NCBI GenBank assembly: GCA_030737875.1
Contig: CM060909.1
Location: 32,663,159 to 32,727,158 of the forward strand
DNA from: Allium sativum
Taxonomy: Eukaryota > Streptophyta > Magnoliopsida > Asparagales > Amaryllidaceae
Length of the DNA stretch: 64,000 nucleotides
Reading direction: 5' to 3'
Within the stretch, counting starts at the first letter, position 1, and each line of letters opens with the position of its first letter. The notes beneath the pieces were generated by a model, which was given only the letters and a program-made list of their open reading frames with translations, was not told where the DNA came from and ran no database searches. The position numbers and the translations under genes were made by a program. Below, one piece after another: positions 12,117 to 24,452 of this stretch.

Positions 12117-15100
12117 TGTAACGACCCAGATTTTTGAATAATTTATTTTAAATATTTAATATAGTTTTAAATATTTTGTTGATAATATAAATGATATTTT
12201 ATATTGAATTATCAATATAATATGGTTATTCTAATTATACGTTCAGATTAAATTTTAGATTTTTATTCAGTTCAGTTCATAATAATGTTACAGTGTTGAA
12301 AAGTCAGTGGATACGTTAAAATAGCGGTTCAGATTTACGGGTTAAAGACCACAAGATATTTTAATTCAAATTATAATATTTTTAGTGTTTCATCAGCCGA
12401 CCTAAGTACATACTCGCATCATCCTATACTTTCATTTCGCAGACCTTAATTACCTCGAGCTAAAAAAATGGCCTCCTCTTTCGTTTACAAGCCAACAAGG
12501 ATTTAAATGGCGATGTACGTCTGGTTCCCTCTTCCTTTTATATAAAACGCGACGCCTCCCTTTTGTTTTGCCATTCTCCACTCCTCAGAAACAATCCAAA
12601 GCTTCGGTAAAATTAAAAGGGGATTTCCCTCTTCAATCCCTAGTATCAAATCCAAGAATTTCGAATTAAAACCGTATGCTCAATTTAGGGTTGCTGAAGT
12701 TCGATTTTGGGGCTTTGGTCATCATTCGAAAACTGGAGCGAGGCGGTAGGGGTATCGCGATCCATTTTGGAGAACAGTCGACATCGTAGAAGGCGGTGTT
12801 GGATGCTTCAAAAGGTACGGATGTAACATCGAAATGATGATTGGGTAGGGAGGCACAACGCATACCTCGGAGGAAGCGACATTCGATTTTCGTAAATCTA
12901 GAAATGGGTAAACTGATCGCGCTTTTCTCGAGTTGTGCGTTGGAGCATCAGAAGTCGGGATGTATCATTGAAGGAGTTCGATTCCGTCATTTGCGAGCTA
13001 GAATTCGCGTTCGATGATGTTGAAGGTTTCATGATTCTTGCAGTAGAGTATTTGGACTTGGTTTGTTAAGGAGTTTCAGCAGTGAAATTCATGGTTGCAA
13101 TTTCAGTTTAAACGAAGTTGAATCAAAGTTCGGCATTTGGAAAGAAGTGAGGAGTTGAGGAAATTTGGTGCTATTAAAATTGATCGATGAGGGACTGAGG
13201 TAAACTAGGGCTTGTGGTGCTCGGAAGTAGCTTTTCTGAGTTTTGTTTCAAGGGTTAGGCGAGATATTGCAGTAGCAATAAGACAAGGATACATCGAACA
13301 AAACCATTTGTGTAGAGTTGAAGCCGTGGGAAATGACGAAAAGAGATTGGTACAAGTACAAATAAAAGAAGAAGAAAATCCAGGTGAGTAAATCTCACTC
13401 ACCTTTAAAATTATTTTTATTTCATTAAAAATAAATTGTTTGTTGCTTGTTGAATGTTTTCTGGTTGTTTCACATATATTAGTTATTTAGGCTATTATAT
13501 ATATATATTGGGTTGATTGATTGGTTGAATTCCCGCAGTCTCATTAGCGGATGCCCGCAGTTTCATAGCGGATGATTACCCTATACGCCCCACGCTATGA
13601 TTAGTGGATGACCTTCTATACCGCGATATTCTGCCCCGAAGCAGAATGGGTATTATTTATGTGCTAACATCTGTGGATGCAGGAAAAACAGGTTGGAGGA
13701 ATCCAACTGGATTTCTCAAAAATATATTATCTGTTTGTTTATTTGTCTGCATATATATTGTTATATATGATGTGTTAGAAAAATAAATAATTGGTTGCTT
13801 TGTGTGTTTTATCACTGGGCTTAAGTAATGATATTTTAAAATATCGTAAAAAGGATATTTGAAATTTAAAAAGGGAAATTCTATTTTTAAATAGAATTTG
13901 AATTTTGAATGGGAATAAAAATATAAACTTGTTTTGAAAAATAAAACAAGTAGTTTCTTTTTAAACGAAGCTTATAAATAGTTCTTTTATAACGAAGTTA
14001 TAAACGAAGTGAAAAGAATTATCATTTGATAATTCAGAAATAGGAATACAAGTGTTTTGAAAATATGATTCAAAAGGAAATTTAAATATGGAAATTTGAA
14101 TTCCAAAAGGAAATGGAGAATTTGAATTCAAATAGAAAAGGAAATGGAAATTTGAATTCAAAAAGAAAAGGAAATAGAAAATTTGAATTTAGAATTCAAA
14201 TAGAAAACCCAAGGTGGATTTGAATGTAGAACTTTCAAATGGTGTTTGAATATAGAGAATTTGAAATAGAATTTCCAAAAAGAATTTGAAATAGAATTTC
14301 AAAATAGAATTTTCAAAAGAGAATTTGAAATAGACTTTGAAAATAGATTTTCAAAGAAGAATTGAATAGAATTTGAAATATAGTATTTCAAGGAAGAATT
14401 CAAATGTGAAATTTGAATAGAGATTTGAATTGGGATTCAAATATGAAATTTGAATTGAGATTGAAATAGAAATTCAAGTGTTAAATTTGAACATGAAATT
14501 GAATATAGAAATTCAAGTAGAAATTTGAATATGTAAAATTCAAATTAGAATTTGAAATAAACTTTGAAAATAGGACTTCAAAGTAAGAAGTGGAAATAGG
14601 ATTTCAAAATAGGAAATCCAAATAAATTTTGAAATGGAATTTGGATTTTTAAGAAGTTCAAATGGATTTGAAATAAGGAAAATTCAAATGGGTTTTAAAT
14701 AATGTGTTTTAATAAAGAGGATTTAAATATAAGAATTTAAATAGAATTCAAATGGTGTTAAATATAAATTCAAACAAAACTCAAATGGAGTTTAAATAGA
14801 AGGAATTTGAATAAGAGGAATTTGAAACATGGTATTTGAATTCAAAGGAAGTAAATGTGGTACTTGAAGTTCAAAGTAAAATGAGTTTAAATATTTGAAG
14901 TTCAAAGAGACTTAAAAATGGAATTTGAATTCAAATAGTTGAAATAGAATTTGAATATAGAATTTGAATTAGAATCGAATTGGAATTTGAATATAGACTT
15001 CAAATATAAATGAAATAGAAGATCAGAAATATTTGTTGAGTCGGAAAAATATGTTTGATATATATTAAAAATAAAATCAGAATGGAGTTGAAGTCATTTC

Positions 15101-17647
15101 AAAGAAATTTAGAAGTTTAAAAGTTTATATATATAAATATGATTAAAACGAACTCGCCGCAGCGCTGCAGTTCGTAAATTAGCGATTCGAACTTCAATTG
15201 AGTATACAGAACGCAATTGAAGTCGAAATTCTTCGAAACCAGAAACGTCAGGACCGATTTGATAATAGTTTTCTAATGAAGGAGAAAAATATGAATTTCG
15301 TCGTATAGATTTTGAGTTATGTCAAAATCAAATTTTCAGAAAAGCAGCGCCAGAATCGTTTTAAAATCATTATGGTTTATTTAATATTATAAAAGGATTT
15401 TTTTAACAAATAAAATCCGAAGTTTTCTATTTAGAAAATTTCAGACTTGAGTTATAAAATATATGCGAATTCAAGTTGTGTAAATAAATATGATTTTTGA
15501 AACAGAAACCAGATTTTGATTTTACTAATTTGAACGGAAATTAGTTAAATGAGATTTTGAATGGATATTGAACTTTAAATAAGAAAATTCGATTTGAAAT
15601 TTATATTCGAAATAGAAAAGAGAACTAGAATTGAAATTGAAATTCAATTTGGTTATGAACGAGTTAAACATTTTGTTTGAACATGTTATGTTCAACAAAG
15701 AAGTGAATTAGGCAAAAAGGCTAATTAAAGAATAATTGAGCGAAACTGAATTCAAATGATTCAAGTTTGAATTCAAACGAATGGATTGAGTTGAATTGAA
15801 TTAAAAACAGGTGAACAGGTGTTAAACAGATATGGGATGGAGTATATGAAGATTTTTATTTATGTGCTCGAAAAAAGGTACATGTTTAAATTCATATATG
15901 AGATTTATGCGCCGTATCGGCAAGCCGCTTGGCTTTTTCTTTTTCTTTTTGAGAATAGAAGATACCGGGATGCTATTTGAAATTTCCCGATGCTCCCGAT
16001 ACAGGGGAGGTTATGGCGAATTTTTCCGGAAATTTAAGGAGTTAGAATATTTTTAAGGAATTTGACAATTAGAAATCTATATATCGATATATAGAATTCG
16101 ACAAGGAAACGAAATCAAAAATAGCGAAAAGAGGCAAGATGATTTTTGAAATATTTGGATAACAAATATTGATAGTGGAATGGAGAAGAGATTTAATTAA
16201 TGAATATTAATTAAAGGGCCCAGTGATTTGTTTGATATGTTGATTGAACACTTGTTTTTATTCGATAGTTAAATCACAGACTATCGAAGTTTTGACCATC
16301 GTTGTCAATATGGAGAGACCGGTTGGATCATTATCCGAAGAACCACTCCGTATCGGCATAAGCGTTGCGAACCCAGTATGCTGAATATATTGAAGACGAA
16401 GTGAAGTGCAAGGGCTTTTCTAGTAATAGAAATAGTGCCTTCGGTTTCGTTCAATCCCAGAACGAACGTAAATGGACGAATGTCTGACAGAGTATTTCCA
16501 ATGATCAAATGGGTTGGTCTGTATGAATATATATGGTTGCAACGGATTTATCCCTTAGCATAATATCCAGAATATTTGTGCAAACTCGACTAGTGATTAA
16601 CGGATCTGACGATGTGGCATTCAAAGTGATTGTGTTATCAATGAATGGTAAGTATGCGTAGCCTCAGGCCTCAACAACCGGGAAAGGACAAAAATCGGGC
16701 AGGCAGCATGGCTATGTGGGTCGCACCCATTAGGGTGTATAATCACCTATCTAGAGAAATTCCTTTTGTTTCTAAATCTATCGATTCTGCCCATTCGGGA
16801 AACGGTGGTTTGAGTCCAACCGTTGGTGATATACATTCGATACACTCAAGCGAAATGAGTGGTCGGTCATGTGTGGGCCGGGTTGCAAGATGTTCTTGTT
16901 GAACCCAGGTGTATTTGCCTCTAGAGATACACAGTCGGAAGGTGGTTCCATACCTTGTCATGTTGGAAATCCAATCTCCAATACGCGCCATGCGGGTTTT
17001 GATTTTATAATATATATGTGGAGCGTGAGATGCAAGCGTTCTGCTATTTGGTTATTTACTTGATGTAGACATTATTATAATATCACTGGATTTTCATATC
17101 AAAGTGTTTGGGTTATAGTAAGGTAAAAACCGTCCATGTTTATGTGTGGGCTGGTCTTACTATTATCTTTTCTTTTGAAAAGAGTTTTGAAAGTTAAACA
17201 AGTGGTTGGAGTTTACTCACACCAGTCCCATGACTGACCCAGAGTTTATTTTGTTTTGTTTTCCCTAAACTCTTGGGTGCCCAAATTTGTACGGGCAGTC
17301 AAGTGTTTCAGGCTTTTACAGATACACTTGGAGGAGCTTGAAGCAGGAGGCTTCAACGTTAGTTATTTAGAGTTACTTCCGCTGAATCAAAATGTTATGT
17401 GTACTCCGATGATGGTATGTATTTATGTACAAAACAGATTTGTATTTCAAAGCTTATGTTATATAATATATTTTATTCGTTCCGCTGTGAGTTTGTGATC
17501 TTCGTTTTCTTCTATTCTAATATTTCTTTCTTTCTATTTCTCATCCTCTAACTTCTTTCTAATAATGAGTCGTATTTCTGTGTTATTTGAGTTGGACGTG
17601 TGGTGTTTTTAGTCAACTCAGATAGCACGGATTTGCGGGTCGTTTCA
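12117..17647 (+). repeat. Element A 3' LTR (5531 bp)
   Basis: Copy of 5493-11023. Differences seen by eye lie near 12411, 12486, 13713, 15026, 15972, 16135 and 17295 (four transitions, three transversions). It ends GGGTCGTTTCA, followed by the TSD caaac. Confidence 0.93.
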
Positions 17648-17652
17648 CAAAC

Positions 17653-19221
17653 AGGTGTGTGAGAGCCAAATAAATAGAAACATAGGTCAGCTAAGCTACT
17701 AATAACTAAATGCCAGTGCTTAATGTCAAATTTATAAGGACACATATGTATGTAAAAAAAAAATTTGCAGACAAGTATGCCTAGGAGAAAACTAATGCAT
17801 GCAACTATTCAACGTTCATGTTGAGCATAAATATGTGAGGTCAACCGGAAAAATATAGATGCCCAAACTTGCAAATGCAGTGATGACATTTTCCAAGCAA
17901 GGTATAGCAATATATATACTCCTAAATGGGAATTCTACATGGCTTAAGAATATCCTTTAGTCAAATTTAAATGGCCATGCCAGCTAATAAACGAATCCAA
18001 ACTGAACAAAAACAAAATAAGGAACTACTACAGAATTGAAAAGGATGTGGCAATCTTAAATTGCGTGATGTGGCTTTGAAACTAACATGACATATGCAGG
18101 ATGTACAGTCAGCGCATATGCATGTTTTTAAAATGGTGAAACTTAACCAATCAACTAAGTGCAGACAAGGAGCTGATTTAAAAGGGAACACCATACCCAT
18201 ATGACCCAATCAAGTAATGAACTCAACCAATGCAGCCATAAGGCAAAGCACACCATCCCAAGGAAATGTACAGTATCTTGGTTATAAAGTATAGATGCAA
18301 CCAAAATGCTAAGCGAGACTGGATAACGATAAACAACCCAGTCATAGGAAAATGCAATAGCAAGTGATCCACAACTGATTATACCTAGTGTACACAGAAG
18401 TAAACCACCTAAAACAAGTGAAATCTTATGTTAGACTTACCTTTCGTCGATGCTAGCAACACCGGGCTCGACTTGGCAATTCAGTTTCGCCCACTAAAAT
18501 GGGTGCTGAGATTTGTTGAGATAACCAGAGCAGGCGGTGGCCTCATTTCAGGCGATGAATCCGTTTGGGTAGAAGACATGCGGTGAATGGCCATCGAAGC
18601 AGCGGCAGTACTGAGAGACAACGCTGCTGCAAACGAACGCCGGCGGAAGCGGAGGTGACTAAAAGTCAGTGGCTTCGGATGGTAGCGGGTTGGCCTACGG
18701 CAGTGGATGCGACTGGCCAAAAGCACGAACTTCGGGTCTGGTGATGGATTCCAGGGTGGAAAGGCTTTGATTTGGGTTCCCTTGGTTCGAGGAGGTGTCA
18801 GCGATGAACGGCGATAGGGAAGGAGGACCGCTAGACTGACTGGGTGCGCAGTGCACGGTGGACGTTGGCGACAATCATGTACAGCAAAGGGAAAAATGGA
18901 TGATGCGATACACTTTGCGGAGCATGCCTTGAGGTTGATTTGAGACCAGCCATGGATTTTGGTTAGGGAAAGTTTCGATTTTTGAGAGCTTGGGCAAGTG
19001 GGAAACTCGCGATGGAAGTGGGTCGGCGGCACGACGAGAAGCACCACAACAATGATTTTTTTGAGGAGCGAGACTTTTCGGCAATTTGGGGAAAAAGGGG
19101 AATTTTGATTTGGGAATGAAGAGGGATCATCGGCTGGTATAAAATAGAAGGAAGAGAGAATGGTTTGTTGTGTACAAAGAAGGAAACGCTGTTTTTATAA
19201 CTGAAGCTATGGGAACCAGTA
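17653..19221 (-). repeat. Element D LTR2, middle piece with leader-like segment
   Basis: This continues 4304-5492 once element A is removed. On the minus strand, 19050 to 18441 is G+C-richer and has an open frame of 188 codons (19047-18481), closely followed by a splice-donor-like AAAG|GTAAGT at 18441/18440. The frame shows no domain, is rich in serine, proline and arginine, and sits where A and B have their LTR leader, so I read it as untranslated leader rather than a gene. The piece ends in the TSD cagta (19217-19221). Confidence 0.6.
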
Positions 19222-22200
19222 TGTAAAGGCCCGTAAATCCGTACCAATTTGAGCTGACTAATTTCAACCTAAATGACACGAAATTACGAATCTTTAATAG
19301 AAAGAAGTTAGAGGATGAGGAAGATAAGATAGAACTAATAGAATAGAGGAGTAAGAAGAACATCAGAATCTCACAGCGGAACGAATAAAATATAACATAT
19401 CAAATCCCTTTATACAAAAAGAATCTGTATATATATATATATATACATACCAATCATCAGAGTACAACATATATCTGTCACAGCGGAAAATAACTAATGG
19501 TGAAGCCTCCTGCTTTCAGCTCCTGAAACTCCAGCGAAACCTAACCTAAAAATATGCTCGGTCTGACCCGAGCACATTTGATTTAAAACAAAATTCACCT
19601 GGATCAGTCTGGAATACTTTTAGTGATAAATTCAAGCACACCCACAACTTGTTTTACTTTGGAAATCCTTTACAAAAGAAATGATAATAGTAAGACCAGC
19701 ACACACTTAAATACGGATGGTTTTTACCTTACTATAACCCGAAACAGTTTTGATATATCAAATACAGTGATATTATAATAATGTCTATCAATCACAAATA
19801 AATAACCAAGTAGTAGAACGCTTGCACCTCGCGTTCTACATAATTATTATATAATCAAAAACTGCATGGCGCTTATTGGAGATTGGATTCCAACAGACAA
19901 GGTATGGGAGCACCTTCCGATCAGTGTACTATAGAGGGTATACACTGGGGTTCAACAAGAACGTCTTGCAACCCGACTACACATGACCGACCACTCATTT
20001 AGCTTGAGTGTATCGAATATATTGCCACCACGGTTGTCGGCCGTCCAACCGTCATCCGAAGATACAAAAACGAAAAGAAGAACAAATATGAATTTTCTCT
20101 AGATCGATGACAATACACCCTGCTTGGGTATGACCCAACTAGCCATGCTGCCTAACCCAACTTTCGTCTCTTCCCAGCTGATGAGGCTAGAGGCTACGTC
20201 TATCTTTTCAGAATGTCTTGCCACCATTCACTTTGAATGCCACATCATCAGATCCATCAAATCACTAGTTGACGTCCACAAATACACTCTGGGTGTTAAG
20301 TAAGAGAATTTCTCTACCCCCAAACTTGGTATATTTGTACAAATCAATGTACGTGATTCTTAAGGAAATACTCTGTCAGACACTCATCCATACAAGTCAT
20401 CCAGGAACAGGATGAACCGAAGGCACCCTCCTACTGCATCTTAGGAATCACCCGACAGATCAGTAGCAAGTAGTCCTTGCAATCTGTACATTCCAACCAC
20501 GACAGAACCACAATTTATCTCTGGGAGCGACCCAGAGATTATAAGTACTTCTTCCGTTTCATGAAGATCTACGGTCTTCAGTTTCTCCATCTTCATCTTC
20601 TGAAGATCGTCTCGTACGCAACGTTGGATCGAAAGGGTTTTGGGTCCAGTTCCCATCCCGGTCTCTTCGAAACAACACGTCAAAAGTTCCAATAGAATAT
20701 TTCATTGATAGTTGGTGTTTTAACTATCAATGTCAATAATATCGCTAAGTACATTGGCAGCTCCGACCCTTTGATAAAAACCATTTATTTAAACCATTAT
20801 ATCGATTAATATCGTTGTAGTAAACCTTTCCATTTCCTTTATTTTGGAAATATTACTTTATATTTTTCACAATCCCCTTTTTACTTTACTTCGGGAAATA
20901 TTGATGTATTATCCGCTTGATGGTATAACTCTAATTGTTAACTCTTGTATGGCCAAACAATGTCAAGCGACAAATTAGTTATTATAACCCAATTGGTTTT
21001 ATTAATCTCAGACTTCAACTATTAATTTTAATTCACGTCACTATGGAAATATATAATTCGAATTCAAATATTTACTTTTATTTTCCCATTCGACATATCC
21101 ATTTCTATTTCTTCGGCAAACATTCGTTGTTTACTTTATTTCTTGGAATAAGTACATCTCGACCCATAATATTTCGTTACACTTTGACTCGGGCCAAACA
21201 ATGTTATATTTACATTGTTTATCTTAAAACCAAACAGTTTAATTACAGTTTAGAGTCTTGTAAATATAATTCAATATTTCCTTTATAGACTAACCCCGGC
21301 ATCCCTTTCTCGCTACAACCTAATATCATCTTTCGATAATAATGAAGTCGTTCAAGTTGGGGTATTTTAATTACCTCTCAGACCTTGATCGATAACATTA
21401 TTATCTTAATAATAAAAGTTTGAAACTAAAAATTCAATATATTATCCCCATTTTCTATTTACTATTTAAAATATGGTTTTAGAAACCATTTTCTTTCATT
21501 TTGAAACTCACCTTATCTTCTAATTCATTTTACTTAAGTCGTTAATTAAGTAAATTATCTACCAACACTTTTACTTAAAATATGTTTATACAACTCCATT
21601 TATAACATGGACTTGTCATTCATTTATAAAATCTTAACGGCATAAGAATTCGTTATGTATATAACGTTTCGTAATTTCTATAATCCATGATTATAAATAA
21701 AAATATATTTATAATCCTTTATTTAAATAACTTTTATAAAATATGTAAGCTAGCTTTTATTCAGTTATAAACATATATTTTATAACATAAACTTCGTCAG
21801 TTCGCCAAATGGCAAACGACGTCTTTTAAACGATGGATATTAGGTCATATACGGCCAATAACTTAATCAAAAAATGTTTATTGATTTAAACACAGCAATC
21901 CTTGAATATACGTTCAACGATCAACATTCATTCAACCATAAATGTCCAAACAGATTATAATATCATTAGGGGTAAATAATTCATGTGTGGACAATAATGA
22001 ACAATCAATAATATATAATTTATTTGAGGAATTCGGTCAGATCCCTCCAACCTGTTCTTCCCTGCATATCAGATTATAATATAATTTAAACTAAATTATC
22101 AACATGACATAAATAAAACGTCGACAATCAAACACTACGCAACCATGGCATCCAAACATCCAAATTATACTGTTTACGGTGAATTCTAGTTATATATGAA

Positions 22201-23851
22201 TTTTGCACATCAGAGTAATCCAGAAAAGTGTGAGAATTAACTCATAATGATTCGACGGTTCCAGTCGTTTTATATGATTTCAAACGAGCATTTGAATTAT
22301 ATAAAATCCAACTGCATCTGAATCATCTTCAAGCTACTCGACGGCATAGTGTTCGTTACCGCGATCCCAACATGATTTGTTTAGTTGAATTCTTAATATC
22401 ATTACCACTTGGTTAGTTCGCCTGGCCAATGATTTCCTCCGGTACAACAAAATGATCCGATTCTTCATTCCAGGATGGTATACAGTACCGCCAATCACCG
22501 GTGGGCATTAGGACATGTTTCTTTTTATTCCCAATGTCATATGACCATTATTGTTTGTTGTTTCATGCCTTCAACTCACTAACATCTCCAATATCCATAA
22601 ACTTTATTTTAGATAAAATAAAGTTCCGCTATCCTTTGGTTGGTCCTGAAACCTTTCACCTATTCACGGAAACCATGCCCAATCCACGAAACTTCCGCTA
22701 TCCTTCTATATTCTTCTTCAACGTAAATCTTGGCTACAGTATTTTAATCCTCTCTGTTAGTTCTGCTCCAACATACTAAACCACCATGCTGACTTCAATT
22801 CCGTACCCCATGCACCAACCCATTGTTCAACTCTTCCCTCCACGTCAAATTTTCAAACCGCCTAAAGCTCCGTTTCCCACACTCAAAGCTGCCTTGGCTC
22901 CACCGTAAATACATGTTGTTCACGTTACTTTCATCATGTTTATATTTCCGTTTTTTTTCCTGGAAAACCGCACTCAACTTCCTCCTTTCATTTTGTTGTA
23001 TATTCTTCTCCAGTTTTCCATTTACATCTCTCGTCCACCTCTTTGCTGAAACATCACCATGTCGAGCTCACCGTTCTCTCCATCCATTCAAACTACTCCA
23101 CTATAGAACCACCTTCAGACCAACACAGGCTACACCGCTTTGACTTACCCTCACCCTGCCTCCGTCGACCACAGCCGCTCCACTTCGACACCACCGTGAA
23201 CACAATGGAACCCTTGCCAAAACAAGCACCAACAGCAGCTGCAAAGCTTCACATTACAACAGCCGCTCCCTTGCATTCATCCTCATACAGCAAATACTTT
23301 ACCTCATACCCATAAACTTCCCAAGTCTACAGCTTCCCCACTTCCGCATATAATCACCTTGCTCCAGAAAACGTGCTGCCGACTTCCCGATAGAATTCAC
23401 GTCCTGTTAATTCAGGTGGCTCACCCTTCTAACCTTTGACACCTTCTCACGTTATGAAGTGACCCACTTTGCCCTGTAACCGCATGTTTACACTTCGATC
23501 CAGCCTTCTGCTTTCCACGTTCCATCCCATGCAAATAAGGAAACACCCCGTCATCTTGAAGCTCCTACACCGCCTGATGTTGTACCCTTTTCCGAAGAAC
23601 CATCCGACAGCATGGAAGGGCGTGCCTCAGCTCAAAACCCCACGCCACCAGACTTACACCGCCTTTTGTTACTTCCAGACCGCTGCGACTACCCTTAACC
23701 TCGCCAACTTCCTCGCCATGGTTCCGTCCAGTCTTCGGTGTAGGTCCCCGCCACCTTGTCACCAAAAAACAACCCTCAGCTCCGCCCGCCTCTCTCGTCC
23801 GCGTCCTTTACTTCACATCAGAGAGCGTTGCATCAACTCGCGATTTGTTTT

Positions 23852-23860
23852 GGTTTTATA
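23852..23860 (-). promoter_or_regulatory. TATA-like sequence of element E LTR
   Basis: On the minus strand it reads TATAAAACC just upstream of the C-rich leader part of the LTR, the position that holds TATATAAAA in element A. Assigned by position and sequence only. Confidence 0.4.
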
Positions 23861-24036
23861 GTTTTCATTTTGCCTATTTCCTTTTCATTTGAAGAAGAAG
23901 AGCAGGTGCGATTTTTTTATATGTAGAGCAAGATTGGAAAACTTGGATTTGCTGAAGCGAAGAGGATGAATCGGTCATATATAAATGAAAGGTTGCGTTG
24001 AATCCAAGCTGTTTGGTTATTTTTCTAATATAATTA

Positions 24037-24049
24037 GACCATAACCAAC
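24037..24049 (+). repeat. Left terminal inverted repeat of the Harbinger element
   Basis: GACCATAACCAAC is preceded by TTA. It pairs with 36017-36029 with two mismatches. Similarity resumes further in at tgttcagtta (24058-24067 against the reverse complement near 35998-36007). Confidence 0.8.
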
Positions 24050-24152
24050 CATCCGTTCTGTTCAGTTATTCTCTCTCATGTTCTGAAACTGGTCCAACGA
24101 GCCGAGCACACAGAAGGGGAGAACCAGCCACAGGTTGGTTGAGGAGTGGGGA

Positions 24153-24272
24153 TATAACGGCAAAGATATTGTCGTTATAATATTACAACGGCAAAGTCTT
24201 TGCCGTTGTAATATTATAACGGCAAACACTTTGCCGTTATAACATTATAACGGCAAAGTGTTTGCCGTTATA
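24153..24272. repeat. Left palindrome array (four units, 31-bp period)
   Basis: Four 27-bp palindromes start at 24153, 24184, 24215 and 24246, each of the form tataACGGCAAA-nn(n)-TTTGCCGTtata with short attat-type spacers. Unit 1 is decayed in its right half. The array lies between the left terminal repeat and the PMD gene start (24453). The 31-bp spacing is close to three helical turns, so bound proteins would face the same side. Confidence 0.92.
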
Positions 24273-24452
24273 ATGTTACCCCCCCAAAACCCTCGCCGCC
24301 TCCCCTCCTCTGCTCCATTTCCCTTTCCTCCTTCTTCAAACCCGAAAACCCATATTCCTCCCCCATTTTTCACTCAATTTTCTCCACCAATTCACCAATC
24401 CGTCAGTTTTTAACCAAATTAACTAGCTTGTGTGAGATATTAGTTCGAAAAT

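Larger units (their letters stand above)
5493..17647 (+). mobile_element. Element A: complete young LARD (LTR retrotransposon derivative)
   Basis: Two direct repeats of identical length, 5493-11023 and 12117-17647 (5531 bp each, offset 6624), enclose 1093 bp. The element starts TGTAACGACCC and ends GGGTCGTTTCA, and is flanked by the 5-bp duplication caaac (5488-5492 and 17648-17652). A tRNA-iMet primer site follows the first LTR, and a polypurine tract precedes the second. Nothing inside encodes gag or pol, and no frame in the internal part reaches 60 codons, so movement must depend on another element. By eye I find seven single-base differences and no indel between the LTRs (about 0.13%), so it inserted very recently. 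LTRs make up 91% of its length. Confidence 0.95.

Noticed and set aside
5493..17647. Two near-identical 5.5-kb blocks read as a segmental or tandem gene duplication
   Set aside because: The blocks begin TG and end CA, are flanked by a 5-bp TSD, and enclose a primer site and polypurine tract, so they are LTRs.
18481..19047. 188-codon minus-strand frame as a host gene
   Set aside because: It lies in the leader part of LTR2, has biased serine/proline/arginine composition, overlaps other frames and has no domain.
19430..19446. TA dinucleotide run
   Set aside because: Simple microsatellite within solo LTR E, with no further structure.
22501..23861. Cluster of 60-130 codon frames as a gene
   Set aside because: They overlap on both strands, lack shared codon pattern or motifs, and match the C-rich leader part of solo LTR E.
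24153..24272. Palindrome array as a CRISPR array or a set of MITEs
   Set aside because: The spacers are 4-5 bp and near-constant, the units are self-complementary without TSDs, and the genome is a plant's.
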